From Lindgomyces ingoldianus (lineage: Eukaryota > Ascomycota > Dothideomycetes > Pleosporales > Lindgomycetaceae), in the NCBI RefSeq assembly GCF_010093535.1, contig NW_022985202.1:266671-330670 (forward strand): 64,000 bases of DNA. Reading direction: 5' to 3'. The notes beneath the pieces were generated by a model. It saw only the letters and a list, made by a program, of their open reading frames with translations, ran no database searches and was not told the origin of the DNA. A program made the position numbers and the translations under genes. Below, piece after piece: positions 45,257 through 57,849 of the stretch (position 1 is the first letter of the stretch; every line of letters begins with the position of its first letter).

Positions 45257-47363
45257 TCTGTCGGCTCGTGGTGGCATTTGATGCTGCTTCAATCGCTCCT
45301 GGCATAGGAGATGATTGGGAAAGGATTGTTCTGCTCCTTTCTCCGAAGAGGGGGAGCTGTAACTACGTCTGCGGGTTTGGAATATCCGGACTCAGTTGTA
45401 GACCAAGACATCACTTTGTAAATATATCAACCGTATGAGATTTTGGGGTTTAACACGCTAGTTAGCAGATGTTCTCATGTGCTCAACTCTATGGTATCTT
45501 ACTAAGCTTGTTCACAGCAAAACACTTTCTCACTTGGGCTACATTGGGCTAAAAGCCATGGCTTTAATTGATGTGGGTAAATTTTATCGGCCTACGGCGG
45601 TGTTGAGGTTCTCAATCTCCGCATCATCTTACTTGGACCTAATTTTGTGAATGCTTGGTTCTTGTTTGTCTTGCAGACTCTAATCGTCATTCTTCCTTCA
45701 AGCGCGGAGTGATGAAGAAGTACGACCTTTTGTAACATCTTTCTGCTGATGGATAATCGAGGGCGGTTTTCTTCTATGTTTGGCAACCCTGGAGGGTGAA
45801 GGCTCTGGAACAATGACCTCGACCCTCCCCGCCCTGCAGAACCATAGATCTACACGCTTGCACGCCTATATAAACCCCACCCGCTTCCCTTTCTGACGTC
45901 TCTTCAGGCAGATCTCGCTTAGAGACAGTGACAGGTTTAAAAGAAGCACTGACACAAAAACATGGCGCTGCTGCTTTGCCGGAATAAGACTCTTCGCGGC
46001 TGATTATTATGGGAATAAAATCATTGGCGCCCTCGCTACAAGTTCATCATGTTTGTTCCCATAAAGCCAGCGCATATGGTTACTGAAGCGTACAATGGTT
46101 CCCTCAGGCTATAAAACCAGCACAGAAGCCGCTGATTTCCTCGAATTAGGTTGCGTCCAGGGAGACGAGAAAATGTTAGCAGCGTTCACGAGGTTCACAG
46201 CTCTACTTTAGAATCAACAAATAAATCGCAGGCTAAGCTGATATGTTCTTCTAGACTCTATGAAAGGTTGTCTAGAACCAGTACCGGGGTCTTGCTGTGC
46301 CCGGAAGCTGTAAAAAGCACTCGCTCACGCTCTGTGGCTGCCTCTTTCTAAACACGGCCTCATGCGCAGCATGCTTGTGCGTATGTGAATAAAATATTCT
46401 CAGCCTTGTTCAATGTTTCTTCCCGCGGGTCTAAAACTTCCGCGACTGGCGATCATGACTGCCATCCACTGGTTGCTCTCAGCAACCAAAGTCAATGGAG
46501 GTAGTCTCGTAAAGCATCTAGGGAGAGTTTAAAAGTATTCTCATGTGGGACATGTTACCTTGAGATACAGTATGTACGAAACTGCGTAATGGGGGTTTAA
46601 GCCTTCTCGAAAATTACGCAAACCTGCTAGGGTCTCTCTCTCTCTGGGCTGCTCTAAAATAGACCCAGCAAGAATAACTATCAGTCCCAAGAAGCATTTA
46701 AAGATAAGGCGGACAATAAATATTGATTTGCTGGTGGCTGTTCTAAAAATGATACTGATGTAGTCGCATGGTTTGGCTAAAGAAAACCCGAGTCTCTATA
46801 AATATGTACGGTAGTGGGCCCAATAAGAAGATTGTACAGTGTACAGCGCATAAACGGACCTCCCCTAGGGATGCGGATGTGTTGCGAATTTCAAGGGTAG
46901 GTAGTGGAGGTACACGAAGAGTTGTTTGGATGGGATTGTGGTGATAATGACCATCCTCATGCAACGACAATAGCACTCCCCACCAACAACAAAGAGACGC
47001 CAATCGCGCAACTCACAGCAGTCTGCAGTCGTTCATGTTCCCGGGAAACAAATCAATTTGTAACTCTCGACTTCCCCTAAATGACTAAGCAAGAACAAAC
47101 TAGTCCCCCCGTCCAGCGAAAGGAATTCCACAAAAGAGAAACACGCCGCTTCTCGCATTCAACAGTAAGAACAGCGCAGAGGAACTAGTCTGCAGAGTAG
47201 TGAGCTCCATTTGCTGACCGATTCTCCCACAATATTCCTGCCCACTCTCGCACTCCCACCTGCAGCCAACGCCCACCCCCCAATTCGCCCCCGCGAGCCA
47301 TCCATGATCGTCTGCATTGTGTACGTCCTTGTACTTAGCCGTACCAATGCCCCCATGTCGAAT
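45257..47363. other. intergenic stretch between convergent genes
   Basis: No supported gene. Sequence is AT-rich in parts, with a short (TC)n run near 46633-46645. Short frames show no motif. The right end is probably the 3' UTR of the small secreted protein gene. Confidence 0.5.
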
Positions 47364-47832
47364 CTAGGAGCAAGTACCACTGACGAGGAAAGAGTTAAGT
47401 TGCTTGCCCGCACCCATCTCGAAACACCTATGCGGAACCTGGTCCCTCGGAATATTAATCGTTTGCGGTGAAGTACATCCCGAATCAAGAAAGAAAGTCA
47501 CTATTGCAAAAGTCAGCACCAGCCAGCATCTTCCTCCTCTCATTGCATCCCCTCTCACGCTTCACATTCAAGGTGGGGACTTGAGTGCACTTACTACTAC
47601 ATCCGGCCGGAATATCAATCTCAATACGCCCCGAATTGATACCAGATGGGAGTGTTTGGCAAGTCTTAACGTCCGCAAGATTAACTGTGCCGATGCGGTC
47701 GCCGCTCTGACACCCACTTTTGCTGAAGGTGGCAAGCTCGGTGAATGTTGTTTGGCGAGGAGACAGGGAGGAGGGGAGGGCGCTGGCAGCGGCAGCGAGG
47801 ATGGTGGCAAGGATGGTGGTAGTGAACTGCAT
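47364..47832 (-). CDS. small secreted cysteine-rich protein (effector-like)
   Basis: Two exons on the minus strand, 47832-47595 and 47500-47364, with a GTAAGT donor, a CTGAC branch point and a TAG acceptor, give 124 residues. The start MQFTTTILATILAAAASALP is a clear signal peptide. A single-basic SPR site follows at residues 24-26. The mature part of about 100 residues has six cysteines (41, 58, 78, 88, 105, 123), enough for three disulfides, and no membrane span. The order does not match the eight-cysteine hydrophobin, CFEM or LysM patterns. A TATA box lies about 170 bases upstream. Size, signal peptide and Cys content fit a secreted effector or antimicrobial-type protein. I do not recognise a family and give no activity. 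Confidence 0.8.
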
Positions 47833-47998
47833 TTTGGAAGTTGGTATTTGAAGGTGGTTTGGTAGGCTGGAGATAAGATACGAGGTGGGGGAGTATAGTT
47901 GTTAAAAGTTTTGGGTTGAAAGTTGGAGATTGAGTGGACTGTTGGACTGGCTGTTGTTGTTGTTGTGATGAGGAGAGGAAATGGAGAGGAAGTTCCCA

Positions 47999-48006
47999 TT
48001 TATATA
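47999..48006 (-). promoter_or_regulatory. TATA box of the small secreted protein gene
   Basis: The minus strand reads TATATAAA here, about 167 bases before the ATG at 47832, followed by a C/T-rich leader on that strand. Position and sequence fit a core promoter. Confidence 0.45.
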
Positions 48007-51000
48007 GATGGTCTCGATGGTATAACATGCCAACGACTATAGCCAACAGTCCAAAAGAGGCTCTAGAAAGAGGAGTCTCCGAAACGAAGGATTCAATAGC
48101 TCTCGGACGTACCAACATGGTGGAGATCCAACACAGCCTTCTCATTGCCATCGTTCCGGGGATAATCATGAGATCTGGCTCATGATCGTGGTTTCTGCTC
48201 TTCTAAGCCGTGCCATCCCTGGTGAAGCTTACATTGAAAGGAGTGAAGTAAGGTCCATGGTTATGCCTTCACGGTTTTGGCTCGGGGTTTCGAGCCGAGC
48301 AGGAATGAGCTGAAGATTCTACGGAGAAGCCGGATGTCATGATCTAAGACATACACGTGGATGCTTCATTGGTGTTGTACCACTTGCTGGTCCGCGTGCA
48401 GAGACCTGTTCGCCCTCACAGAGCCTTGAACATGCCAGTGTGGAGGAACAAGGCGGGCTGTCATGGGAAAGCCTCCTTACATAGCCTCTGGGGTGATGTG
48501 GGGTCTTGTATGAGAACTCTGATAGGTGGCTACGAATTCGTCGTGTTATGCTCCCTCTCATGGGAATTGCCATGCGTTTTGGAATTTAGGAGAGTAAGCA
48601 GAAGCAGTCTCACACCGCATGAAGGGCCACATCGTAAACATAAACATGTGGCGGGAGAGCCAAATTTGGTGGCCATCCGTAGCCACGGACCTGGTTTGCA
48701 CTGTTGTAGGACGGGAACATCCGCTTTTTGCAAAGCCCCCCTCCCCTCCCAGTTTGTTAACCTAGGAGGCGGTATCCATTTATCGCTTCGCATATCTAGG
48801 TTTGAAATTGATGTGGGCGTTTGACGTAGCAATAGAGAGAACTCACTAAGTGTTAGTAGTCAAGAACGACATGCGTTTTTGTAACACTTGTCCCTAAGAT
48901 CAGAAGACGCCAGAAGAGGCTCCATGATGTATTCTTGCCCCCAAGATTTGCAGAAGATGAGCATGTCTCAGCTTGGGACAGTTTGACTCAGTGAAAAGAA
49001 CCATGGGATAATCATAACCAACAAATCGGACACCACGTGGTCGTACTATGTGCCCTCGTGTATGTACGCCCTCGGGCTTGGCGACCGGGTTCTTGACCAC
49101 GACCGAGCATCGCGTACACGGGAAGTCATTCGAGCACCAGAAACCCTATGCAGGAGGAGTTGTATTCGTGTTCAGGGCGAGGACGAGCAGCTATTCCTAT
49201 AGCGATTTGCTCGTGAACGCCGTCCTTGTGAGTATTGAACCCTCGGCAATAGATTGGCGATAGTGTAGCGCATGGTGGCGTTCGTGATCTAAATCCCATT
49301 GAACAGTGAACTTCTCGTCTTAACATCAGTGCGTAAACTACGGAGGCGGCTGTGCCTTTAGGGGTACATGCTGGCTAAACCTTGACTCGATCTACCAACA
49401 AAGGCAGACAGACAACCCCAACTACATATCGAATTACGTTTGGAGGATCGTGGGGCGTACAGAGTAAGACGCAAAAACGTTAAGGACGGTGTGGCTTGAG
49501 ATTGTCATGCGTAAGCGAGTTTGCGACCTACCATGTTCGTTTCAGATCTGCGCCAAACCTTCTGGTCATTGGATAAGTTCCTGGAAACAGTCCTGTTGAT
49601 TTTGTGGGGTACTGAGATCTTGAAACACATAATTCTTGAAAGAGGGTAATGACCCAGAGAAACAAATATAGGTTATATCTTCCTGTTTTCGACGAATCGA
49701 AGGAACTGCAGCCGGCTCGCTTCCAGAAAGAACACACGGGGACTTGGGAGGAGGTAGGAATGTGGCAAAGCACTCCCATCCGAACGGCCATATGAGATGG
49801 TGTTTGTAGTGTTATGGCTTAGTGGGTGTTTTACCCAGCGAACCATCTGGTGTCGTACCAATAAAGCTATGGCCAGTTAGAACAGAAGAAAAGAAGGGGA
49901 CGATTGGACGACGTGAGGTGATGAAGCCCGGGCCTGCTTCGTGATGGATCCTACGTGAGTGTAAAGACGCTAGGTGCGTACGTCAGATTATCGATGCTTA
50001 TAATACTTGTACTAATGGTCATTTTGAGCGCGAAAGTTAATGTTGAGGAGGGACCAGGGCTCGTGACCGGCCAGCCGGAGGCGGGGTGGACGTTGGTGGC
50101 GAGCCATTCCTCGCAAACGCCTTTTTTGGTCCTTAATGTGGCCTTCAGTTAGCGATGGATATCTGCGGGAGCTAAGCGGATGCGAAATGGTGGGACCATC
50201 GAATTGTAGGACATAACGAGACCGAAAACTCTTCCAATGTATCAGGAGATATTCGTGAGCAATAATAGGCTACAACCCAACAAGGGTTTGGAACCATCTT
50301 GTTCTTTCTTTTCGATTTATTGTCATACCTGAGCAAAATGGTAAGAAATTGATAGAACCATGGACTCTGCAATTGACATAGAACAGAAATAATGGTGGGG
50401 AGCAAGAGAGACTCCAGAATGCGATCCTGGTGTCAAAGCTCGACTAAGGATTTCGGAGTGAGTCATTTCGCGACACGTTCTGATGTGTGATGTTGTAATG
50501 GGCCCTGCAGAGATCTACTCGACTCTTCGTATCCCGGGGATGCTTGTCTTTAGCGGTCCTTCTGGAAGCTGTGCAGAACTGGATCCTTTCCATACGAATG
50601 ATATGATGAGCATGGCTTGATGAGGAGGATGTGAACAGTGCCCCTAATGCAGGATGCGGCGAGAGACATTAGCTATTGTAGTGCTCAAATGTCAATTTAA
50701 AGAAGACACTGGGAAAAGGTTGTGTGATTGAAAAGGAAACCCAAGGACGATAGGAGGTTCCTATCGAGGTAGAAAAGAAGCTAGTCCAATGCGTCACGTG
50801 CACTAGCTCCCGCTAATTAGCGCGCCTGTCGATCATTCATCCCAGGCAACTGCAAGCGTTCCATCTTCCACAACCAAACTGTCGAAATTACATTCGCATT
50901 GTGAATCAAATTGCCTCTAGGTATCGTTGGCATCATTCATACAAAGTCGGATCTAGCTCCTTATACCAAGTTCACGAAATGGGCCTCCGATAAAGTGTGA

Positions 51001-51331
51001 ACAAAGAGAAGAGAAGAGTCAAAACAGTTGACCAGCCCAAAGCATCAATCCCAACCCTCCATAGGAGTGTGATGAGAGATTGCCTCGCTTCCAAACGCCA
51101 GACATAGATCATGAAAAGAGGGGAATATGACATTCGTCCCACATGCCTCCAACGGGTGGTCACCCTGACAAACAAAGAAAAATTAGAAACCAAATCGACT
51201 GGAAGTCGTGCCAGTATATGGATGTAGAAACTGAATCCAAGTGGCCCGAAGGATCCCTGAACCGTCATCCAAGAGGAGCACCCATCAACCCTGGAATATA
51301 CACTACGCTAGAGATTGGTCAAGAGGTAGGC
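48007..51331. other. gene-poor 3.3-kb stretch
   Basis: No supported gene. A frame at 49955-50152 would encode a 65-residue peptide with one hydrophobic segment (MLIILVLMVILSAKV) but has no other support. Several frames up to about 150 codons on both strands lack motifs. The right end is the 3' flank of DEP1. Confidence 0.5.
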
Positions 51332-53604
51332 TCACCGACCGAACAGGCCGTTCCCACTGCCAACACTAACAGTGCCGAGACTACTTCGCTGTGTCAATGG
51401 GACACGTCCCGCTTCTGGTCGCCCCGGAATAGACGGGCCGGAAGAAACTGCTGATGGACCCGCATGTAGCGGCCGCATCCCGTTTCCACTCCAACGGTGG
51501 GGTTGTTCCTCTGACTGATGTTCTACATGCTGCGCCGCTGGACTGGACATCATATGCGAGTTGCTCCCGTAAGATTCTCTCGCCAGAGACGTGAAGTTTC
51601 GTGGGTGTGCAGCCGGAGTATCAACGTGCGTGTGGTGGTCGCTTGGGTGTCGTTTTAATTGTAGCACAGGAGATTCTGACTCGCTAACACGCCCATTTGA
51701 GTGTCCGGGACCAGCAGCCGATGAGGGCGGATTCGATATCATTTCGACCGTGGAAGCAGACCCATTAGGAGCATGGACATCGACAATCCGTCTCTGGGTG
51801 GCAGGGGTATGGTAAGCCTGACCCGGCGCCAGTGATGGCCCTGGGGGACCTCCTTGATAGTGTGACTGCTGATGGACAGGATGCTGCGGATTGGCCCAAG
51901 GGGTTCTTTCGATAAACTGCTCTTCCGCTGCTGCCTCGTCCGCTGTCGAAGTTCGATTGTACGGACGCACATAGGGGACCGGTGCAGGTCGTGGAGTGAT
52001 CTAGGGTTGCTACATTAGCCCTTGTTCAGCAACAAACTAAGCCAGAAACTCACTTTCATGGCTCGAAGGTCATCGTCAATGTCTGTGGGGCGAGCAGGCA
52101 TAATGTCAGGCGCCGCAGGAAAGCCAACGTATTTCGCAACGCCGGATAGAATCGACACCTCGAGGTTATAAGCTGCTTGCTGACGGATTTGGTCGGACCG
52201 CTTCTTGGGCAGGTTGAGTGAGTACTCGACCTCATCAACGCCGAGCTGTCTGCGCCCCCGCTGCAGCTCATATATACGCTGGTTGCACTCGGTGGTAAGG
52301 TCCTCCCTTACGTCCCGCACTGTCTGGAAATATTGGCTATGCAGCTGGTGTCGTTCAGCTACAATTCTGATCTCCAAGCACTTTTGTTTGTATTCCAGCA
52401 GTTGCTTTTCGTACGCGATCTTCTCGGCCCGCCTCTCGTCTATGCATTGTATCATTGCAAGGTATTCGGGGTGGGCGCAGTTCGGCTGCTTGAGCATCTC
52501 GAGCTCCTGTTCTAGCTGGGCGATCTGCTCATCACATAGTCTGTTTTCGATTAGTCGTCGCCCTCAGTCGTGTGGAAACGGGTCGCTTACTTCTCACGGA
52601 AGAGCTTGAATTTTCTCTCGATCTTCGCTAACTGATCGATCGCATTTTTCTTCTTCGATACTGCAACCTCATTGTCAGCAAGGCCCATGGTTCTGCGCAT
52701 TCGAAGGCCTCTTACTCTCTTCATCGAGGGCTCCATTGTCTTCTTCCTCGTGGTCGCCCTCGCCATCTCCGTCGTGAAGATCAACGCCTGCGACCGCCTC
52801 ATGGTTGATGTCACCTGTGTCCTCTGTCTTCCGCTTTCCTTTTCTGCCGCCTTTCCTAGGTTTTGTAAGCTTCGCGACTGTCGCCAGTTCGCTCACAACC
52901 TCCTCGGCGACATCGGCCTGCTTTTCCTCGAGTTCCATCTCCCCCTGTGCAAGCTGCGAGATGCGGTCTTCGGCCACATCTGGCCCTTCTTCTCCATCGA
53001 CTTGTTCCGAGTTGTCGGCGACATCTTTTTGAGCACCATTGAGTGTCGTTCTCTTGGCGGTGCTGCTGCGCTTCCGCGCGGGCTCCTCGGTGGGTTCGTC
53101 GGCAGAGCTACTGTGGGCAGTTGATCGCTTCCTCTTCTTCCCAGCAAGCTCCGCAATTGCCGCAGCTTCTACCACTACGGAGAGGGGATTTAGGGCTGTG
53201 ATGGGAGGGGCTGAGGAGACTTGGGTGGAGTCCTCATCAACGACGGATGGTGTGGGGGGGGCAGAGTCTTCCTGATTTAATGTCTTTGAATGTGTCAACT
53301 TGCTTGGTGTTCTCTCGTATATGAGTTCTGACGCCATTGACGTATTCGTTGCTGTGCGACTCAGCTTTCGAGGCGTTGTGTCCAAGCGCTCTGTCTCCGC
53401 CTCTGAATCGTTATCGATCAAATCTGCGGTGGTCGGCGCTCGCGGAGTAAGCTCAGAATGCTCATCCGACGCATCTCCAAGTTCGCTCAAGCTACTAGAT
53501 CGATTGTCGGGATGGTCTTCGAACCCGTCTTTAGGTCTATCCAAGGGGGCTGCCATTTGTGAGGGTGAAGTTAAGAGACTTGACCCGGACAGAGTTGCTA
53601 GCAT
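51332..53604 (-). CDS. DEP1: Rpd3L histone deacetylase complex subunit, Sds3/Dep1-like
   Basis: Four exons on the minus strand, 53604-52716, 52660-52591, 52540-52054 and 52000-51332, give 704 residues; an in-frame ATG at 53556 (residue 17) has a better context and could be the start. The N-terminal 295 residues are acidic, Ser-rich and low-complexity with a KKRKRS nuclear signal. Residues about 298-482 are the Sds3-like domain: KKKNAIDQLAKIERKFKLFR, a long coiled coil with CAHPEYLAMIQCIDERR and AERHQLHSQYFQTVRDVRE, then SILSGVAKYVGFPAAPDI. Each joint lies inside this conserved part and restores it. The C-terminus is Pro/Ser/Gln-rich. Dep1 and Sds3 scaffold the large Rpd3 deacetylase complex and act in gene repression. 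The gene is divergent from NOP12 across about 0.9 kb. Dep1 versus Sds3 assignment is fairly but not fully sure. Confidence 0.88.
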
Positions 53605-54488
53605 TGTCGCGTCGCGCTGTAGAGCGAGTTTGGGGTTGGAGGGAATTACGTTGGTTGGCGCTACTAGGGATGTGAGTACGGATGTAGACGAAGCAGGTAG
53701 AACGGTAATTGTGCCTACAAGGCAAGCGCGTTTCTATTAGCTATATTACCAATGGGCAGAGGGGCGTGGAGAGGTCAAGCTGTTTGATGTGGTGCCGTGA
53801 CTCCGCCGACTCCTCGGTTGACGCAACCGCTGCAGACCCAAGCCACGAGAGCAGCTGTGGAAGCTTCGAGGCGGGACGACGGGAGCTTTGGGCCACAAGA
53901 CAAACCAGGGTCGCCTGTTCTAGGGAAACTCACTTTCGGACTGTGCGATGCCGGATGCAGTCTCAGGAGCCGTCTTCGACCTGCTCCTCCTCGCTCGCTG
54001 GAGCGCGCTCATCGTGCGCCCAAGCGAAAGCGTGTGTCAAACCTCGTCCAATTTGTGGTACAATTGTGCAGGAGTTGAGATACGAGGCCTCCGATGCCGA
54101 CGCCTCGCTGTGGAGGGTTGTGGGCACTTCGCGCAGGGTGCGGGCAAAAAGGCTTCTGCGGGCGGTAGGGGCGCGGGTGCCGAGGGGTGATCTGGGGACA
54201 ATTCTGCGGTTCGGCAGGCGGTGGGGGCTGCTAGTGATATGGAGCGAGAAGGATGCGAGAAGGGGCAGCTGTGCTGCATTTACGGAGGCGGTGGACGAGC
54301 GGAGAGAGCTGCTGGCGGAGTCGTGGTGAAAGTCGCTGGAGGGCGGGTTGAATGGCACCGGGTCACGCCCACCGATTGCAGGGATCGGCGCGCTAGGCCG
54401 ACGTGTTTTTCCGACCGCCGACCGGCTCGCCGAAACTTTTGTCACACTCGCTTGCTGCACGCCAGCACAACGATTGCCAATTGTCACC
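53605..54488. promoter_or_regulatory. divergent promoter between DEP1 and NOP12
   Basis: A GC-rich 884-base region with overlapping open frames on both strands (for example minus 54508-53963 and plus 53709-54329). None has a family motif, and long frames are expected in GC-rich DNA with few stops. It most likely holds the promoters and leaders of the two divergent genes. Confidence 0.55.
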
Positions 54489-56187
54489 ATGGCCAAAGCA
54501 AAGCCCAATCGGGCAGAGACAAAGATGGCTCAGAAGAAGCTAGGGACGTCATTCAGCGTCCCTGACAAGGTGGCGTTTGATCCAACTCTGGCCTCCCTGT
54601 TTGCGAGTAGTGTGCGTATACACCAGGCCGCGAGAACTTCTACAAGGCTCAATGTTGAGACGGGGGAACTAAGATAATGCACAGTTGGGCCCTGTGAAGC
54701 TCCCTCCGAAATCGCGCTATCAAGACGTCTTGGAAAAACCGTCTCGTGACGACTTGAGCGATGAATCAGAGCTGGATTCCGTTGGCGAGGAAGGAACGAG
54801 CGAAGATGAGCCTGAGGATAAGGATCAGGCAGGGGTTGATGAAGACTCCGGTGTCTCTTCCGACGACGAAACGTCGCCTTCTAAGTTTGGAGGCGACGAT
54901 AATGATATCCTAGCGAAGCTGCAGGAGTCCGTTAAGAACGGGGACCGGTCGACCAAGAAGCGGAAACGGCCCGACAAAGATGACGAATTGGAAGATGCAT
55001 ATATGCGGAAGCTGGTACGTGAAGAGGTCAAGGAGGAAGAAAAGAGGAAGAAGAAAAAGAAGCAGAGGGCAGAAAGCAGTGACGATTTTGAAGCGGAAGT
55101 CGATGGCGCTAAAGCCTTTGAAGATTTAGACGATGAACCATACACAATACCTAAGCACGAGACGCAGGTGGAATCAAAAAGTACCGTCGAGGAGGAAGAG
55201 AAGGCCTCTCGAACCGTCTTTCTCGGAAACGTGTCAAGTCAGGCTATTACCTCGAAACCAGCCCACAAGACGTTGATGCGCCACCTGGCTTCTTTCATCT
55301 CTGATTTAGCAGACCATAACCCTCCTCACAAAGTTGAATCTCTTCGATTTCGATCTACCGCCTTCGCCAGTGCGTTGCCAAAGAAAGCCGCCTTCGCTAA
55401 GAAGGAGATCATGGACGCCACTACGAAGAGCACCAACGCATACGCCGTGTATTCCACCCAAATTGCGGCAAGAGAATCTGTAAGGCGACTCAATGGCACC
55501 ATTGTCCTTGACCGCCATCTCCGCGTCGACTCGATAGCTCACCCAGCGAAACAAGACCATCGCCGCTGCGTCTTCGTTGGGAACCTCGGCTTCGTGGATG
55601 ACGAGAGCACTCTTAACGCCAGCGAGGACGGCAAGGAGAAGAAGAACAAGCCTCCAGGAGACGTAGAAGAAGGGCTCTGGGTCCATTTCGGCAAAGCCGG
55701 CAAAGTCGAAAGTGTTCGCGTGATCCGCGATTCGAAAACCAGAGTCGGCAAAGGCTTCGCATATGTCCAATTCGAAGACGAGAATGCCGTCGAAGCCGCC
55801 TTACAATACAACGACCAGAAGTTCCCACCTCTACTCCCTCGTAAATTGCGAGTCGTGCGAGCCAAAGGCATGAAGCGCCGTCTCGACAAGAACCCTGCTG
55901 CGTCTCTAACAGCAAAGCCCCAACATCCAAAGGCCAAGAGCGTATATAACGCTAAAGTCACTGGTGAGCAGAAATCACGGCTTGGTCGTGCTCGCGCTAT
56001 GCTTGGAAAAGCAGGTGCATTCAAATCGGCCGAGTCTTTCGTATTCGAGGGTCATCGGGCAAGTAGCAAGCAAGGTACGAGTGGGTTGAAACTGGGTGGT
56101 AAGAAGAAGGGAGGGAAGCCCAAAACGAGAAGTAGCAAGAGAGGGGCAGCATGGAAAGCAGCTGGTGGGAAAAAGCAAGGGAAGTAA
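54489..56187 (+). CDS. NOP12: nucleolar RNA-binding protein Nop12
   Basis: Two exons, 54489-54611 and 54685-56187, give 541 residues. The ATG has a perfect CACCATGG context. Exon 1 ends FDPTLASLFASS and exon 2 continues LGPVKLPPKSRYQDV, the conserved Nop12 N-terminus. Residues 58-165 are acidic and Ser/Lys-rich. Two RNA-recognition motifs follow: RRM1 from about residue 213 (RTVFLGNVS ... YAVYSTQIAARESVRRLNGT) and RRM2 from about residue 333 (RRCVFVGNLGFVDDE ... RVGKGFAYVQFEDENAVEAAL). The C-terminus is Lys/Arg/Gly-rich (KLGGKKKGGKPKTRSSKRG), typical of nucleolar proteins. Yeast Nop12 acts in pre-25S rRNA processing, especially in the cold. RRM1 is atypical in its long first helix, as known in the family. 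Divergent from DEP1. Confidence 0.95.
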
Positions 56188-57849
56188 ATGCCGCTGATAG
56201 GAAAATGCGGGGGAAAATAGATTCACTTGATCCTATTTCTTCGAAATCGTCCTTGCCGTTCATTCTGAGTTCCACGTAGACTCCTGGGGGCTGGCTATCC
56301 CTGAAGTTAACCTACGCCTTGCTCTCCTCAGGTTGGTGCACATATATAATGCAGTGAGACCTTCAGCGACAGTCGCGAAGCACGCATAAATATTCATGTG
56401 CCCCTATGCGGTCAGCTTAAATTTGGCCCTTTTGTATCGAAAATTTCGTGGTGGCGAAGTTAGATCAGCATCCCTAGTTCTGCGTCATTCTTCTCCACGG
56501 CAGTTAACGCTCATTTATTTTTAGCCTCTGCTTATTAGAGTCTCTATTCGTAACGAGAAATCTACGACAGCTCTCTTCTTAGGCAGCTTTCTTATCACAT
56601 ATTGCCGTTACTGTCGCGTATACTGAGAGCCTTAGCTAGGGCTCGGAGCCTAGGACGCAGCTCGGGATCTAGAGATATTATGTTCCGAAGCTCGGTGTAT
56701 ACAAGGAGAGCCTTCAGCTCTCTTAGATAGCAGAGTCACTTCATCCGATCTTCTGAACAGCTACTGCCAGGCTATTTTATCCTCCACAGTTACATTATAG
56801 TTTCTTCTTAAAAAGGTCAGTGAAATGCTTTCTACTCGGTCGTAGAGGTTGGACGTATTAAAATTCCTTAAGACGAACGGGATAAAGGCGGACTGCCGTT
56901 ACTAATTATCGTCCATATTATTATCAAAGATCGTTTTGTAGTTCTCCTACACTACCTCCCTTTCACAGCCCTTGCATTATGCAAGGTAGTCGAACCTGTT
57001 TCCTGTCACTAACCAACCCCAACACCGATTCTCCCGTCGCCTTTCTCGGTTTGCTGTCAATTCGACGCAAGTCTGTAAATTTACAGGAGAAAACTTGCTT
57101 TCCTTGACTACAACAGAGTTTCTGTTTCGGCATTTTGCCGATGTGGGAATGCGATGGAGGCACAACGCGGCCTCCTAAATATGCTACCTAGCGCTTTTGG
57201 AAATGTCCAGATCAGGCTCCTTCTCTAAACGGCTTAACTTAAGGAAATAACTTGTGCTGGTCATCATTGCCCTTACTTCCTCGCTAAGGCTGCTTGAAAC
57301 TCAAATTATTCACGTGCTCTTGATCGGAGACGAGAGAGATGGACGGTAGGGTGGCCGGCAATTCCATGTGAATTGACTCTCCATGGCCTGTTTGAGCTCG
57401 ATCAGGTAGTCCGTGCTAAATGTTTTGGTGTATCCGCAGTTGTAACGCTATCTAGGATAGAGAGGATTTGTTCAGCTTTTAGGATAGTGAACGCGATAGA
57501 GGGTATAACAAAGCTTAACTATGGGGTAAATTCATGCATCCATGTTGATGCTCTTAGACACCGAGATAGAGAAATAGCATTTTGAAGAGAGGAAGCTGTC
57601 AACTCATTACTACTCGTGCTCATTCTGGACGATGAATTGAACTAACTATAGTAGTGACGGCTTCTGCATAAGGGAGACCAATTTCGAACCTTGCTACCAA
57701 TCTTCCAGTAGCATGGAGGTCCTGTTGTAGTACTTACAGTCTCTCGTGTACATGCTAGGTACTTTTATAAATAATGTGGCAACTACGACGCGATGTAGCA
57801 GTACCTACGAGACCCTCTCGTCCATGCCTCATCTCCCAAATTCCTTTGA
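56188..57849. other. AT-rich decayed stretch
   Basis: After the NOP12 3' flank (to about 56300) the sequence is rich in A and T, with TA-rich words and stops in all frames. The look is that of a repeat altered by repeat-induced point mutation, but I find no terminal repeats, target duplication or recognisable transposase piece. An open frame at 57373-57585 has no motif. Confidence 0.45.

Noticed and set aside
47211..47471. Plus-strand 86-codon frame opposite the small secreted protein
   Set aside because: It is the antisense shadow of exon 2, whose frame is supported by the signal peptide, intron and cysteine pattern.
49955..50152. 65-residue hydrophobic peptide frame
   Set aside because: One hydrophobic segment only; no promoter, homology or splice evidence, and such frames arise by chance.
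53709..54508. Long overlapping frames on both strands between DEP1 and NOP12
   Set aside because: GC-rich, stop-poor DNA with no motif; position fits a divergent promoter.
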